Assembly: GCA_018262195.1 (NCBI GenBank)
Contig: JAGTRS010000002.1
Coordinates: 62,001-126,000, forward strand
Length of the DNA: 64,000 nt
From: Pseudomonadota bacterium
Lineage (GTDB): Bacteria; Pseudomonadota; Gammaproteobacteria; Burkholderiales; Rhodocyclaceae
Direction of reading: 5' to 3'
Shown: positions 17,850 to 26,229 of the stretch, one piece after another
Layout: each line of letters begins with the position of its first letter
Position numbering within the stretch: the first letter of the stretch is position 1
The notes under the pieces: model-generated
Told to the model about the DNA's origin: nothing
Seen by the model: only the letters and a program-made list of their open reading frames with translations
The model's database searches: none
Translations under genes and position numbers: made by a program

Positions 17850-18929
17850 ATGCTGCATCGCACCAACCCGGAATCGCCAAATCGCACCCAAGCCACTGTT
17901 GCCATGGGCTTTGTCAGCGGCATGCTGGCCGGACTGGCGCGCCGCCGGATCGACCCTACCCCCCTGCTGGCCGCCACGGATATTGATATTGCAGACACGG
18001 CCAGCCGCATCCCCATCGAACGCTATGCCGCGCTCTACAACCGCCTGAACCACGAACTGGACGATGAAGGTTTCGGGCTGTTCGCCCAGCCGATGCGCGT
18101 TGGCAGTTTCGAATTCCTGTGCCGTGGCTGCCTGAGCGCGCCGACGCTGGCCGAGGCATTGACCCGCGCCGCCCGCTTCCTGCACGTCGTATTGCCCGAC
18201 CTGTCAGTCAGCGTCCGCCGCTCGCATGGCCATGCTGAACTGGTCATTGCCGAAACGCGCAAGCTGGCCGAGCAGACCGACGACCCCGGCCGCGTCTTTG
18301 CCTTCGAATGGCTGCTCCGCCTGCTGCATGGCCTGTCGTGCTGGCTGGCCGGGCGTGGCATCGGTCTCGACAGCGTGATCTTTCCCTACCGCAAACCGGC
18401 CCATTTTGCCGACTACGCCCTGATCTTCACCGAGGACTCGCGTTTCGCGCCGACCGTGCCCGGTGGCAATGGCACCCTGGTCGCCAGTTTCAATGCCAAC
18501 CTGCTCGACCTGCCGATCCGTCGTGACGAAGCGGCACTGACCACTTTCCTCGACGGCGCTCCGGGCAAGATCACCACCCTCTACCGACGCGACCGCGAGA
18601 TGGTCATTCGTGTCCGCGACCTGCTGCGCGCCGCGCTGCCAGCCACCCTGAGCCTCGACGACATCGCCGACCGCCTCTACCTGTCGCCGCGCACCATCCA
18701 CCGCCGGCTGGAAGAAGAAGGCTCCAGCTTCCGCGGCATCAAGGACGCCCTGCGCCGCGACATGGCGCTGGCCCGCCTGGCAAAAACGAAGGACTCCATC
18801 GCCAAGGTCGCTGCCGACCTCGGCTATGCAGACACCTCGGCCTTTTATCGCGCTTTTGTCGAGTGGACTGGCATGGCACCGGTACACTACCGACGCAAAT
18901 GGGCAGGAAAATCTGCTGGATCAAATTGA
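17850..18929 (+). CDS. AraC-family transcriptional regulator
   Basis: This 359-aa protein has an N-terminal effector domain of the Arabinose_bd/OruR type (about residues 25-210). The C-terminal AraC double helix-turn-helix (about 255-350) contains [21 protein letters not shown] and [20 protein letters not shown]. It is divergent from icmF across a 141-bp gap, which makes icmF a plausible target. That gap contains ATTGT-N11-ACAAT at 17771-17791 as a possible site. The start is uncertain: the ATG at 17850 has a weak ribosome-binding site, and an ATG at 17904 is an alternative. The DUF1439 gene follows after 9 nt and may be co-transcribed. The regulatory target is inference. Confidence 0.9.
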   Translation: MLHRTNPESPNRTQATVAMGFVSGMLAGLARRRIDPTPLLAATDIDIADTASRIPIERYAALYNRLNHELDDEGFGLFAQPMRVGSFEFLCRGCLSAPTLAEALTRAARFLHVVLPDLSVSVRRSHGHAELVIAETRKLAEQTDDPGRVFAFEWLLRLLHGLSCWLAGRGIGLDSVIFPYRKPAHFADYALIFTEDSRFAPTVPGGNGTLVASFNANLLDLPIRRDEAALTTFLDGAPGKITTLYRRDREMVIRVRDLLRAALPATLSLDDIADRLYLSPRTIHRRLEEEGSSFRGIKDALRRDMALARLAKTKDSIAKVAADLGYADTSAFYRAFVEWTGMAPVHYRRKWAGKSAGSN

Positions 18930-18938
18930 AGGACAGCC

Positions 18939-19502
18939 ATGAGAACAACCGTGAAACTGAAATCGGCATTGGCCACATTGGCGCTGCTCGCCAGCAACCT
19001 GACATGGAGCGCCGGCTTCCTCGAACGGGAAATTTTCTTCTCTGAAGCTGACATCCAGACCCAGGTCGAGAAGAGCGGCACGATGCAGAAAAGCTACGGC
19101 AACGGCATGGTCATCGTGTCGTTTCTCGAACCGCCGAAGATCCGCCTCGGCAATCCCGAAGGCCGCGCCGCGCTCAGCGCCCGAATCAACGTCTCGCTAC
19201 TTGGCCAGCCGGCCGTTCCGGTAGCCGTCGAGGGCACCTCCGGCCTGCGCTACGACGACAATGCCAAGGCATTCTTTCTGGAAAACCCGGTCGCCCAGGC
19301 CGTGCAATCGCAAGCCATTCCCAGAGAAGCCGAACCGATGGCCCGCCAGGCCATCACGCAACTGATGAATTCCTACTTCCGCGCCAAGCCGGTCTACGTA
19401 CTACGTGAAGACGGTTCGACACAGGAAAAGGCGGCCCGCTGGCTGCTTCGCTCGATCCGTATCGAGCCGGGCCGCGTTGCCGCCGTGCTGTCGCCGGTCT
19501 GA
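18939..19502 (+). CDS. DUF1439 exported protein (YceB-like)
   Basis: This 187-aa protein has a signal peptide ending near LTWSA (about residue 25). The mature part fits the DUF1439/YceB family, seen in SEADIQTQVEKSG and the LGNPEGRAALSARINVSL strand pattern of a lipid-binding-like fold. Unlike E. coli YceB there is no lipobox Cys at the cleavage site, so it should be a soluble periplasmic protein. It starts 9 nt after the AraC stop with an AAGGA ribosome-binding site and converges on the TerC gene. Its biochemical function is unknown. Confidence 0.82.
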   Translation: MRTTVKLKSALATLALLASNLTWSAGFLEREIFFSEADIQTQVEKSGTMQKSYGNGMVIVSFLEPPKIRLGNPEGRAALSARINVSLLGQPAVPVAVEGTSGLRYDDNAKAFFLENPVAQAVQSQAIPREAEPMARQAITQLMNSYFRAKPVYVLREDGSTQEKAARWLLRSIRIEPGRVAAVLSPV

Positions 19503-19505
19503 AGC

Positions 19506-20264
19506 CTAGTCAGCCTCGAATTCCCGGGCATACGGCTCGCGCAGATCGACCGGCTTGGGGGCCTTCTTGCGCATCCGGATGTTGAGCATCTCGACGCCAA
19601 CCGAAAAGGCCATGGCGAAGTAGATGTAGCCCTTCGGCACGTGGTGACCGAAACCATCGGCAATCAGCACCACGCCAACCACCACCAGGAAGGACAGCGC
19701 CAGCATCTTGATCGTCGGATGATTCGACACGAATTCGCCGATTGATTTGGCGAACAGCATCATCAGGCCGACCGAGGCAACGACAGCGGCAATCATCACG
19801 CCGACCTGGCTGACCATGCCGACCGCCGTGATGATCGAATCGAGCGAGAACACCAGGTCGATGACCATGATCTGGGCGATCACCCCGGCAAAGCTCGACG
19901 CCACCTTGGCCGACTCGCTGCCCTCCTCGCCCTCGAGCAACTGGTGCACCTCGCCGGTACTCTTCCAGATCAGGAACAGGCCACCGGCAATCAGGATCAG
20001 GTCACGCCCGGAAACGCCGTAGCCGAACAGCGTCAGCACCGGCTCGGTCAGCCCGACGATCCACGACAGCACCAGCAACAGCGCAATCCGCATGAACATC
20101 GCCAGAAACAGACCAATCTTGCGGGCCAGCTCCTGCTGTTCCTTGGGCAGCTTGTCGACCAGGATGCTGATAAAAATAATGTTGTCGATGCCAAGCACCA
20201 GCTCCAGCGCAGTCAGCGTGAAGAAAGCGATCCAGATTTCGGGAGAGAGCAGGAATTCGAACAT
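19506..20264 (-). CDS. TerC-family integral membrane protein
   Basis: This 252-aa protein has about seven transmembrane helices. It begins with the family signature in which acidic residues lie in the membrane (TALELVLGIDNIIFISIL, then VIDLVFSLDSIITAVGM). These Asp/Glu-bearing helices are shared with TerC/Alx/YgdQ proteins, which are linked to metal-ion (Mn2+) export or protection. The C-terminus is charged (RMRKKAPKP...). It is a single gene converging on DUF1439, with stop codons 3 nt apart. Substrate specificity cannot be read from the sequence. Confidence 0.9.
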   Translation of the reverse strand: MFEFLLSPEIWIAFFTLTALELVLGIDNIIFISILVDKLPKEQQELARKIGLFLAMFMRIALLLVLSWIVGLTEPVLTLFGYGVSGRDLILIAGGLFLIWKSTGEVHQLLEGEEGSESAKVASSFAGVIAQIMVIDLVFSLDSIITAVGMVSQVGVMIAAVVASVGLMMLFAKSIGEFVSNHPTIKMLALSFLVVVGVVLIADGFGHHVPKGYIYFAMAFSVGVEMLNIRMRKKAPKPVDLREPYAREFEAD

Positions 20265-20508
20265 GGCATCAGTCGTTGAAATTGAACAGGGGTCGATTGT
20301 AGGAAGAGCGCTGCTAGTTAGCCACCCCGTTCAGCATCAGCCACCATTCGAAAAAACCGAAGAGTTCGCCCGGGAATCTGGCATGGAGAGAAAAAGTCAG
20401 GGGAAATCCGTTTGAATATTCCGGATTTCTCGACTGGCTGCGCGCGAAAGCGGGTGCCAACGGCTATCCTTGGCACTCAAGCGTCGCCGGCAACCAAGGA
20501 ATCAGCGA

Positions 20509-20931
20509 ATGAACAGCAAGACCTTACTGGGCCAGGAGTGGCAAACCCTGCAGGCCAATCACGAACAGCACGAACGCAACGCCCTGAGCATCAAGCTGGT
20601 CTGCCTGGCACTTTGCCTGATTGGCCTGGCGCTCCGCCTGCCACCGGTCTGGATAGGCTTCACGGTGCTGCTCTGCTGGGTGCAGGAAGGCATCTACAAA
20701 ACCTACCAGTCACGGCTGACCGAGCGCCTGCAGCGCATCGAAGCGCTGCTCGGGCAGCCCGAGCCGATGCAAGTGGCGATGCAACTGCATACCGATTGGG
20801 CGGCCAGCCGGCCCGGCAGCATCGGTCTGATCGCCAGCTACATCCTCAGCGCCTGCCGCCCCACCGTCGCCTTTCCCTACCTGCCCATCGTGCTGATGCT
20901 GCTGGTCGGCCGCTGGCTGACCTGGCTCTGA
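20509..20931 (+). CDS. Small membrane protein of unknown function
   Basis: The start is the ATG at 20509, with AAGGA at 20496-20500; the frame upstream to 20470 is not supported. The 140-aa product has hydrophobic segments at about residues 28-60 (two short passes) and about 105-138. Between them is an amphipathic charged stretch (TYQSRLTERLQRIEALLGQPE). I do not recognise a family. It precedes a second unknown gene by 25 nt, and the two are probably co-transcribed. The 244-bp gap upstream holds no other gene. Confidence 0.75.
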   Translation: MNSKTLLGQEWQTLQANHEQHERNALSIKLVCLALCLIGLALRLPPVWIGFTVLLCWVQEGIYKTYQSRLTERLQRIEALLGQPEPMQVAMQLHTDWAASRPGSIGLIASYILSACRPTVAFPYLPIVLMLLVGRWLTWL

Positions 20932-20956
20932 GCAGCCACCTCCAAGGAACCATCAA

Positions 20957-21316
20957 ATGAGTCATGCCAAATCGCGCGAAGTGACGCTTCCGCTCAAGAT
21001 CACCGACGAACTGGGCGAAAGTCTCGACAAGCTGCGTCAAGCCTGGAAGGAGAACCCGGCCAGCGTGCCGAAGGGCCTCTCCTGCTCGGAATCCAAGGAG
21101 GGGCAGTTCGTGCTGGTCGCCGCCGAATCGGCTTTTGTCACCCTGCCCGGCGCCTGCGTCATCAAGGGCATCGGCGCGATTGAAATGCTCAGCGAAGAAC
21201 CGCTGTTTGAGGAAGGGGCCAACTCGAAATCCCTGCTCCTCAAGGCCAGCCCGGAAGGCTGGAAGTTCTCGGTCAAGTTCGTGCCACCGATCGTTCGCGA
21301 GCGGAACGCGAAATAG
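20957..21316 (+). CDS. Unknown cytoplasmic protein
   Basis: This 119-aa soluble protein begins MSHAKSREVTLPLKITDELGE. It has no signal peptide, membrane segment or known motif. The composition is a mix of short helices and beta strands, ending in a basic tail. A ribosome-binding site AAGGAACC precedes the ATG. It lies 25 nt behind the small membrane protein and meets the YihY gene end to end with no gap. No function can be assigned. Confidence 0.7.
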   Translation: MSHAKSREVTLPLKITDELGESLDKLRQAWKENPASVPKGLSCSESKEGQFVLVAAESAFVTLPGACVIKGIGAIEMLSEEPLFEEGANSKSLLLKASPEGWKFSVKFVPPIVRERNAK

Positions 21317-22189
21317 TCACTCGAGCGGATCAACGCCCAGCAATTCGTATTCGGCGATCACCTGCGCGCCGAGCAGCAGCAAGGTGGCGGCAAGTTCCAT
21401 GCTGAACAGGACAACGACGGCGGTGGTCAGCGAACCATAGACGACACTGACTTTCGACATCGTCGCGAAGTACCAGACGAGAATGTGGCGAAGGACTTCC
21501 CAGAGCACCGCTGCCGTAAAGCCGCCGATCAGCGCATGGCTCAGGCGGGTACGGCCGACCGGCGTCACCATGTAGAACGATGCCAGCACCACCGTTTCCA
21601 TCAACAGTCCGAGCAGGTAGAGCAACAGGCCGGAGACGCCGCGCAACGACCACTCCCAACCCAGAAAATACACGCTCTCCAGCGCCATCGCCTGCAGGCC
21701 GGCCGACGCGAAAGTCACTGCCAGCAGGGCAATTCCGAGCACGATGACGAAACAATAGGGAAGAACGGCAGAAACCAGGAAATGGCGTTTTTTTTCGCGA
21801 CCGCGGTGCGCAAAAATGATGTGCATGGCCTTTTCCAGCACGGCGAAGGCCAGTGAACTGAAGAAGAACATCGTGATCAGCAGCACCGCACCGATGCCAA
21901 GGCCGTTTTGCAGGAAGGCGGAAATATCGGCCAGCACGGCCTGCGACTGGCTGGGCACCAGCCATTCGAGATAGCGCCCGAGGGTATTGAGCAGTGCGGC
22001 CTGGCTGACCAGATGGGAGAGCAGGAAAACCGACAGGATCAGCAAGGGCACGACCGAGAGCAGCGCGTAATAGGCGATGGCGCCAGCCAGCAGCAGCCCC
22101 TGATTGGCACTGAAGCCTTTGAGCACATGCAGGACAAAGGCCAGGGGATGGGTCATGACCTGCACGGCGGACTTGCTGAGCGGATTCAT
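21317..22189 (-). CDS. YihY/BrkB-family inner membrane protein
   Basis: This 290-aa protein has about six transmembrane helices and hallmark segments of the YihY/virulence-factor BrkB family. These are the N-terminal AGAIAYYALLSVVPLLIL and, in the last third, GRTRLSHALIGGFTAAVLWEVLRH and the YGSLTTAVVVLFSMELAATLLLLGAQ helix. The family is old in name (once linked to RNase BN and Bordetella serum resistance) but its transport function is unproven. It appears monocistronic and ends against the unknown gene at 20957. Confidence 0.9.
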   Translation of the reverse strand: MNPLSKSAVQVMTHPLAFVLHVLKGFSANQGLLLAGAIAYYALLSVVPLLILSVFLLSHLVSQAALLNTLGRYLEWLVPSQSQAVLADISAFLQNGLGIGAVLLITMFFFSSLAFAVLEKAMHIIFAHRGREKKRHFLVSAVLPYCFVIVLGIALLAVTFASAGLQAMALESVYFLGWEWSLRGVSGLLLYLLGLLMETVVLASFYMVTPVGRTRLSHALIGGFTAAVLWEVLRHILVWYFATMSKVSVVYGSLTTAVVVLFSMELAATLLLLGAQVIAEYELLGVDPLE

Positions 22190-22329
22190 GGCAAAAGTCA
22201 GGTTTCTCGAGACGGACGTGAGAGCGCACTGTCCTCAAAATAAGAAACGGCTGCGACAACATTCGCCGGGCCAGCCGTTACGTGCTGTTGCGGCTCAGTG
22301 TACTGCAACTCATACGCCCAAGGCATAAA

Positions 22330-22351
22330 GGCCCGGCAAGATGGCCGGGCC
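22330..22351 (-). terminator. Terminator of the Spy-like gene
   Basis: Arms GGCCCGGC (22330-22337) and GCCGGGCC (22344-22351) flank a 6-nt loop. On the minus strand the hairpin is followed by TTTATG. It lies 24 nt past the stop codon. Confidence 0.75.
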
Positions 22352-22374
22352 AGAACTCGAACGCAGGGCAACGC

Positions 22375-22860
22375 TTACTTGGGAGCAGAGCGCTCCATGG
22401 GCGAATGACGACGGTCATGCTTGCCGCGTGGCGGAGCAACGTGGAATTCGTCGAACGTCTTCTTCTGCTCCGGCGTCAGGACGGCGTAGAACTCCTTCAG
22501 GGCGACGATATGCTCGCCCATCCGCGTCTGCCGTTCCTTCATCATCTCCATTGCCCGGTCGGCCCGCTCCGGGGAACTGAGCTTGGACCAGTCTTCGGAT
22601 TTCGCTGCCGCCCGACTCATCGGTGCGGGACCTTCGGAGGCGACGAACTTCTTCCAGGCTGCCTCCTGATCCGGTGTCAATTTGAGCGCTTCGAGGAGTT
22701 TTTTCTGATGCAGCGCCATGCGTTGGTCACGGTGTTCGAAAAAGTCTCCCCTATCCCCTCGGGGACCGCAGTCATACGGGGCGGCGACAGCGGGTGCGGC
22801 AAATCCGGCCAGGCTGGAGGCGAGGAGCACGGTGGAAAAAATGGTGCGGTAACGGTTCAT
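22375..22860 (-). CDS. Spy/CpxP-like periplasmic LTxxQ protein
   Basis: This 161-aa protein has a signal peptide (MNRYRTIFSTVLLASSLAGFAAPAVA). The mature helical domain contains two LTxxQ motifs, LTPDQEAAWKKF and LTPEQKKTFDEF, the defining feature of Spy/CpxP envelope-stress chaperones. The tail is basic and His-rich (RGKHDRRHSPMER), which may bind metal. It is divergent from the CsbD gene, and the shared 243-bp gap contains the palindromic element at 22978-23008. A role in periplasmic stress is inferred from the family. Confidence 0.88.
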   Translation of the reverse strand: MNRYRTIFSTVLLASSLAGFAAPAVAAPYDCGPRGDRGDFFEHRDQRMALHQKKLLEALKLTPDQEAAWKKFVASEGPAPMSRAAAKSEDWSKLSSPERADRAMEMMKERQTRMGEHIVALKEFYAVLTPEQKKTFDEFHVAPPRGKHDRRHSPMERSAPK

Positions 22861-22977
22861 GGCAATCTTCCTTTATCGAGTTGCAAAACATCAATGGATG
22901 CGCTTCCCCCATTGCTGTCTTGACTATCCCGTAAGGCCCCGCCGCCATCTGTATGGCATCGCACACAGCCACTCCCT

Positions 22978-23008
22978 TTCCGAAAGGCTATGGGCGCCAG
23001 CGTACAGA
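22978..23008. promoter_or_regulatory. Palindromic element in the Spy/CsbD divergent promoter region
   Basis: A 31-nt block is identical at 25 positions to 23371-23401 in front of the Crp-GGDEF gene. Its core, TATGGGCGCCAGCGTACAGA (22989-23008), is an imperfect inverted repeat. CCTTTC-C-GAAAGG lies just before the core. It is a candidate operator for an envelope or stress regulon. Confidence 0.5.
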
Positions 23009-23103
23009 ACGTGCCGCGGCAAAGCCCTATGGTGCTCATCGCGGGTGCCGTACTGCAACGACGGTGGCCGCAACTATCGACTTACCATCATCAGGAGCTA
23101 CCG

Positions 23104-23289
23104 ATGAACAAAGATCAAGCCAAAGGCCACATTGAAGAGGCCAAAGGGAAAGTGAAGGAAGTCGCCGGCAAGGTCGTCGGCAATGAAAGCCTGGAACTCA
23201 AGGGCAAGGTTCAGAATATCGCCGGCAAGGCCCAGGCTGCGTTTGGCGATGCCAAGGCCGAAGCCAAGAAGGCTTGCGAAGACAAATAG
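23104..23289 (+). CDS. CsbD-family small stress protein
   Basis: This 61-aa hydrophilic protein has the start MNKDQAKGHIEEAKGKVKEV and the repeated K-G-K-V/A-Q-x-x-x-G-K pattern of the CsbD family. It is rich in Lys, Ala and Glu and probably disordered or helical. A ribosome-binding site AGGAG lies at 23093-23097. Family members are induced by general stress in many bacteria, but their mechanism is unknown. A 14-bp perfect hairpin follows the stop codon. The upstream element at 22978 suggests shared control with the Spy-like gene or with the Crp-GGDEF protein. Confidence 0.88.
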   Translation: MNKDQAKGHIEEAKGKVKEVAGKVVGNESLELKGKVQNIAGKAQAAFGDAKAEAKKACEDK

Positions 23290-23300
23290 CCAGCCGAAAA

Positions 23301-23335
23301 CGGCCTATCTGCCGGCATCTACGGCAGATAGGCCG
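23301..23335 (+). terminator. Strong 14-bp hairpin after csbD
   Basis: Arms 23301-23314 and 23322-23335 pair perfectly around a 7-nt loop. No T-tract follows, so it may be a terminator with a poor tail or an mRNA-stabilising 3' structure. Confidence 0.55.
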
Positions 23336-23358
23336 CACTTGAATCAGATTACCAAAGT

Positions 23359-23401
23359 CATTTCCGAGCCTTCGGAAATGCTATGTGCGTTAGCGTACAT
23401 A
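23359..23401. promoter_or_regulatory. Double palindrome upstream of the Crp-GGDEF gene
   Basis: Two inverted repeats lie side by side. CATTTCCGA-gcct-TCGGAAATG (23359-23380) has perfect 9-bp arms. TATGTGCGTTAGCGTACATA (23382-23401) has two mismatches and contains TGTGC-N6-GTACA, spaced like a Crp-type site. The 31-nt 3' part recurs at 22978-23008. It is a candidate autoregulatory operator 80 bp before the start codon. Confidence 0.55.
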
Positions 23402-23480
23402 CTCGCCCGCCATTTGCAGATATGCTTGAGTGATCCATGCCCAGGATTTCATGTCGAGCACCTGACCAACGGAGGGCAGC

Positions 23481-26129
23481 ATGACCCCAAGCCTGATCGA
23501 CCACCCGAAACAGAACCGGATTCTGGCGGCCCTGCCGACCGAGTCGTACGCACGCCTGATTGACGATCTGGAAATTGTCCATCTGGAACTCGGCAGGGTG
23601 CTTTACGAACCTGGCGACTGCCTGCGGCACGTCTATTTCCCCACCACTTGCATCGTTTCCCTGGTGTTCACCACCGAAAGCGGCGCCTCGGCTGAACTGG
23701 CCATCGCCGGCAATGACGGTCTGGTTGGCACGCCGCTGATTCTCGGCGGCGACACCACGAACCACCGCGCTGTCGTACAAAGCGCCGGCAAGGCCTATCG
23801 GGTCAGTGCCGATGTCATCCGCTGGGAACTCCATCAGGGCGACTTTTTCCAGCAACTTGCCCTGCGCTACACCCAGGCGGTGATGACGCAGATGGCGCAA
23901 AGCATCGTCTGCAATCGCCATCACACGGTCGATCAGCAGTTGTGCCGCTGGCTCCTGCTCAGCCTCGACCGACTGCCCGGCAACCAGTTGACCATGACGC
24001 AGGAGCTGATTGCCAACATGCTGGGGGTCCGCCGCGAGGCCGTTACCGAAGCTGCCGGCAAGCTGCAGACCGCCGGCCTGATCCAGTACCGGCGTGGCCA
24101 TATCACGGTCATGGATCGCCCCGGCCTTGAGGCACGGGTCTGCGAATGCTACAGGGTCGTCAAACGCGAACTCGACCGCCTCTTTAACGCGCTTCCCCCG
24201 CCCCCTGTTCCTGTCGCACAGCGTCCGCGGCCCAGCCCGACGACACTGCGCCAGCGGGCGGAGATTCGCCTGCAGCAAATCGACGCTGCCGTGCTGCCGA
24301 CCCCGTCCAGAAACCCGGAACAGCTGCTGCACGAACTTCAGGTGCATCAGATCGAACTTGAAATGCACAACGAGGAGCTGCGCCTCGCCTATGACGAGGC
24401 CGATGCCTTGCGTACGCGCTACGCTGACATTTATGACTTTGCGCCGGTGGGCTACGTCACCATCGACCACCAAGGCACCATTCTCGACCTGAACCTGGCG
24501 GGGGCCATTCTGCTCGGCATCAAGCGCTCGCAAAAAAACCGGGAGCGATTCTCCGCCTCGGTCCAGCCGGAGGATCGGCCACGCTTCAACCGTTTTGTTG
24601 AAACGGCGCTCAGCGCCCGCAACAAGGAGGTTTGCGAAATCATCCTGCGCCCGACCGGCCTGCGCCCCGAGACCATGGTCCGGATCGAAGCCGTGCACGA
24701 TGAAGCGGAGCAGGAGTGCCGCATGGTGATCATCGATATCTCGGCCGAAAAGCTGGCCCAAAAAGCCCAGCAGGACCGCGCCCAATACCAGCGTGCCTTG
24801 CTCGACAATTTTCCCTTTGTCGTCTGGCTCAAGGACCAGGACAGCGCCTTTCTTGCAGTCAACACGCCTTTCGCGAGAAATTACGGCTGGTCTTCGGCCG
24901 ATGAACTGGTGGGCAAGACGGATTTCGACATTACCACGGCAGAAAGAGCGGCCTCCCGACAAGACGAAGACCGTTCCGTCAGGCTAGGTGGTGAAGCAAT
25001 TAATGCCAAAAAGGTCGTTGAGTTCGGTGGCGAGGAACGCTGCTTTGAAATCTACAGTTCGCCCATCGTCATCGAAGGTCAGCCGCCCGGCAGCATGGGC
25101 TTTGCCCGCGACATCACCGAACGCCATGTCGAAGAAGAAGCGCTGAAGGAAAGCGAACGGCGCTACCGCAGCTTCATTGAAAATCTGCCCCTGGGCATTG
25201 CCATCGCCCAGAACGGCATTCTCCAGTACCTCAATCCAAAGGGTTTTGAATTGATGGGATACGCCCCGGATGAGTGTATCGGCCGCGACTTTCTGCCTTT
25301 GATTTTCGAAGCCGACCGCCCCATCGCCAGTGATGCCCATCACAAACGCATGGCCGGAGAACTGGCGCCGCTGCAATACGACTTGCGTATCGTCAACAAG
25401 CAGGGGCGAATCATCGAGTGCCGCTTGCATGTCAGCACGGTGGAGTGGAAAGGCCGGATGGCGGCGATGGGAATCGTTGAAGATCTCAGCCAGACCCAGG
25501 CCGAGGAAACCGAATTGCGCCGCCTCGCCACTACCGATTCGCTGACCGAACTGGCCAATCGCCGGCAAATCATGGGCCGAATGGCCGAGGCGCTGTCACG
25601 GCTACGTCGCGATGTCACACAAAAAGCCAGCGTACTGGCAATTGATGTGGACCACTTCAAACGCATCAACGACAGCTTCGGACATGCCGCAGGCGATGCC
25701 ACGCTGCGCTTCCTGGCCGGGCTATTACGCGACAAGCTGCGCCGGGAAGATATCGCCGGACGGATCGGCGGCGACGAGTTCGCCATTCTTTTGCCCGGCT
25801 CCGACCAGGGTTCCGCCGCCGTCTTCGCCGAGCGTTTGCGGATGACGATCGCCGGTGCAAAGTTCAGCCTTGAGGGGCAACAGATTGCCCTCACCGTCAG
25901 CATTGGCGTCGCCAGCATCGAGCCGGGCGACCTGGCATCCGAGCAAGCGCTCACTCGCGCCGACAAGGCTCTCTATCATGCCAAGGAAGCGGGAAAAAAC
26001 CGGGTAGAACTGGCAGGCAATCACGTTGCCCCCCTGGACGCCAAGGGCCAACACCTTCGGTTTCACCCATCGAGATACGGGCGACCGACCGAGCAGCATG
26101 CAGCATCCGACCAAGGGAAAAGCAACTGA
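23481..26129 (+). CDS. Crp/Fnr-type DNA-binding domain fused to three PAS domains and GGDEF
   Basis: This is a single uninterrupted 882-aa frame. Residues about 15-150 form a cyclic-nucleotide-like beta-roll without the RxS motif that binds cAMP. Residues about 150-225 are a Crp-type winged helix (TMTQELIANMLGVRREAVTEA and then YRRGHITVMDR). After a Pro-rich linker (PPPPVPVAQRPRPSP) comes a helical HELQVHQIELEMHNEEL segment and three PAS domains (about 315-425, 435-555 and 565-685). The GGDEF domain follows (about 690-855), with RIGGDEF near residue 763 and the I-site RRED five residues before. The protein should both bind DNA and make c-di-GMP. Proteins matching only the first 240 residues are common Crp/Fnr regulators; the fusion to a full sensor-cyclase is unusual. 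It may bind the palindromes upstream and at 22978. Confidence 0.92.
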   Translation: MTPSLIDHPKQNRILAALPTESYARLIDDLEIVHLELGRVLYEPGDCLRHVYFPTTCIVSLVFTTESGASAELAIAGNDGLVGTPLILGGDTTNHRAVVQSAGKAYRVSADVIRWELHQGDFFQQLALRYTQAVMTQMAQSIVCNRHHTVDQQLCRWLLLSLDRLPGNQLTMTQELIANMLGVRREAVTEAAGKLQTAGLIQYRRGHITVMDRPGLEARVCECYRVVKRELDRLFNALPPPPVPVAQRPRPSPTTLRQRAEIRLQQIDAAVLPTPSRNPEQLLHELQVHQIELEMHNEELRLAYDEADALRTRYADIYDFAPVGYVTIDHQGTILDLNLAGAILLGIKRSQKNRERFSASVQPEDRPRFNRFVETALSARNKEVCEIILRPTGLRPETMVRIEAVHDEAEQECRMVIIDISAEKLAQKAQQDRAQYQRALLDNFPFVVWLKDQDSAFLAVNTPFARNYGWSSADELVGKTDFDITTAERAASRQDEDRSVRLGGEAINAKKVVEFGGEERCFEIYSSPIVIEGQPPGSMGFARDITERHVEEEALKESERRYRSFIENLPLGIAIAQNGILQYLNPKGFELMGYAPDECIGRDFLPLIFEADRPIASDAHHKRMAGELAPLQYDLRIVNKQGRIIECRLHVSTVEWKGRMAAMGIVEDLSQTQAEETELRRLATTDSLTELANRRQIMGRMAEALSRLRRDVTQKASVLAIDVDHFKRINDSFGHAAGDATLRFLAGLLRDKLRREDIAGRIGGDEFAILLPGSDQGSAAVFAERLRMTIAGAKFSLEGQQIALTVSIGVASIEPGDLASEQALTRADKALYHAKEAGKNRVELAGNHVAPLDAKGQHLRFHPSRYGRPTEQHAASDQGKSN

Positions 26130-26173
26130 CAATAGTTGGATGACCTTGAGTGTCGCCCGATGCGGCCCACCGG

Positions 26174-26209
26174 CAAAAAAAGGGCGCGTGCCTTGCGGCA
26201 ACGCGCCCT
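26174..26209 (-). terminator. Terminator of gpmI
   Basis: Arms AGGGCGCGT (26181-26189) and ACGCGCCCT (26201-26209) flank an 11-nt loop. Seven T follow on the minus strand. It can also act on the Crp-GGDEF transcript (TTTCA on the plus strand). Confidence 0.85.
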
Positions 26210-26229
26210 TTCACTGAGTGCTTCGTACC

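Noticed and set aside
17850-18185. N-terminal extension of IcmF beyond 17708
   Set aside because: The extra residues lie antisense to the AraC gene and lack similarity to IcmF; the ATG at 17708 gives the usual family length.
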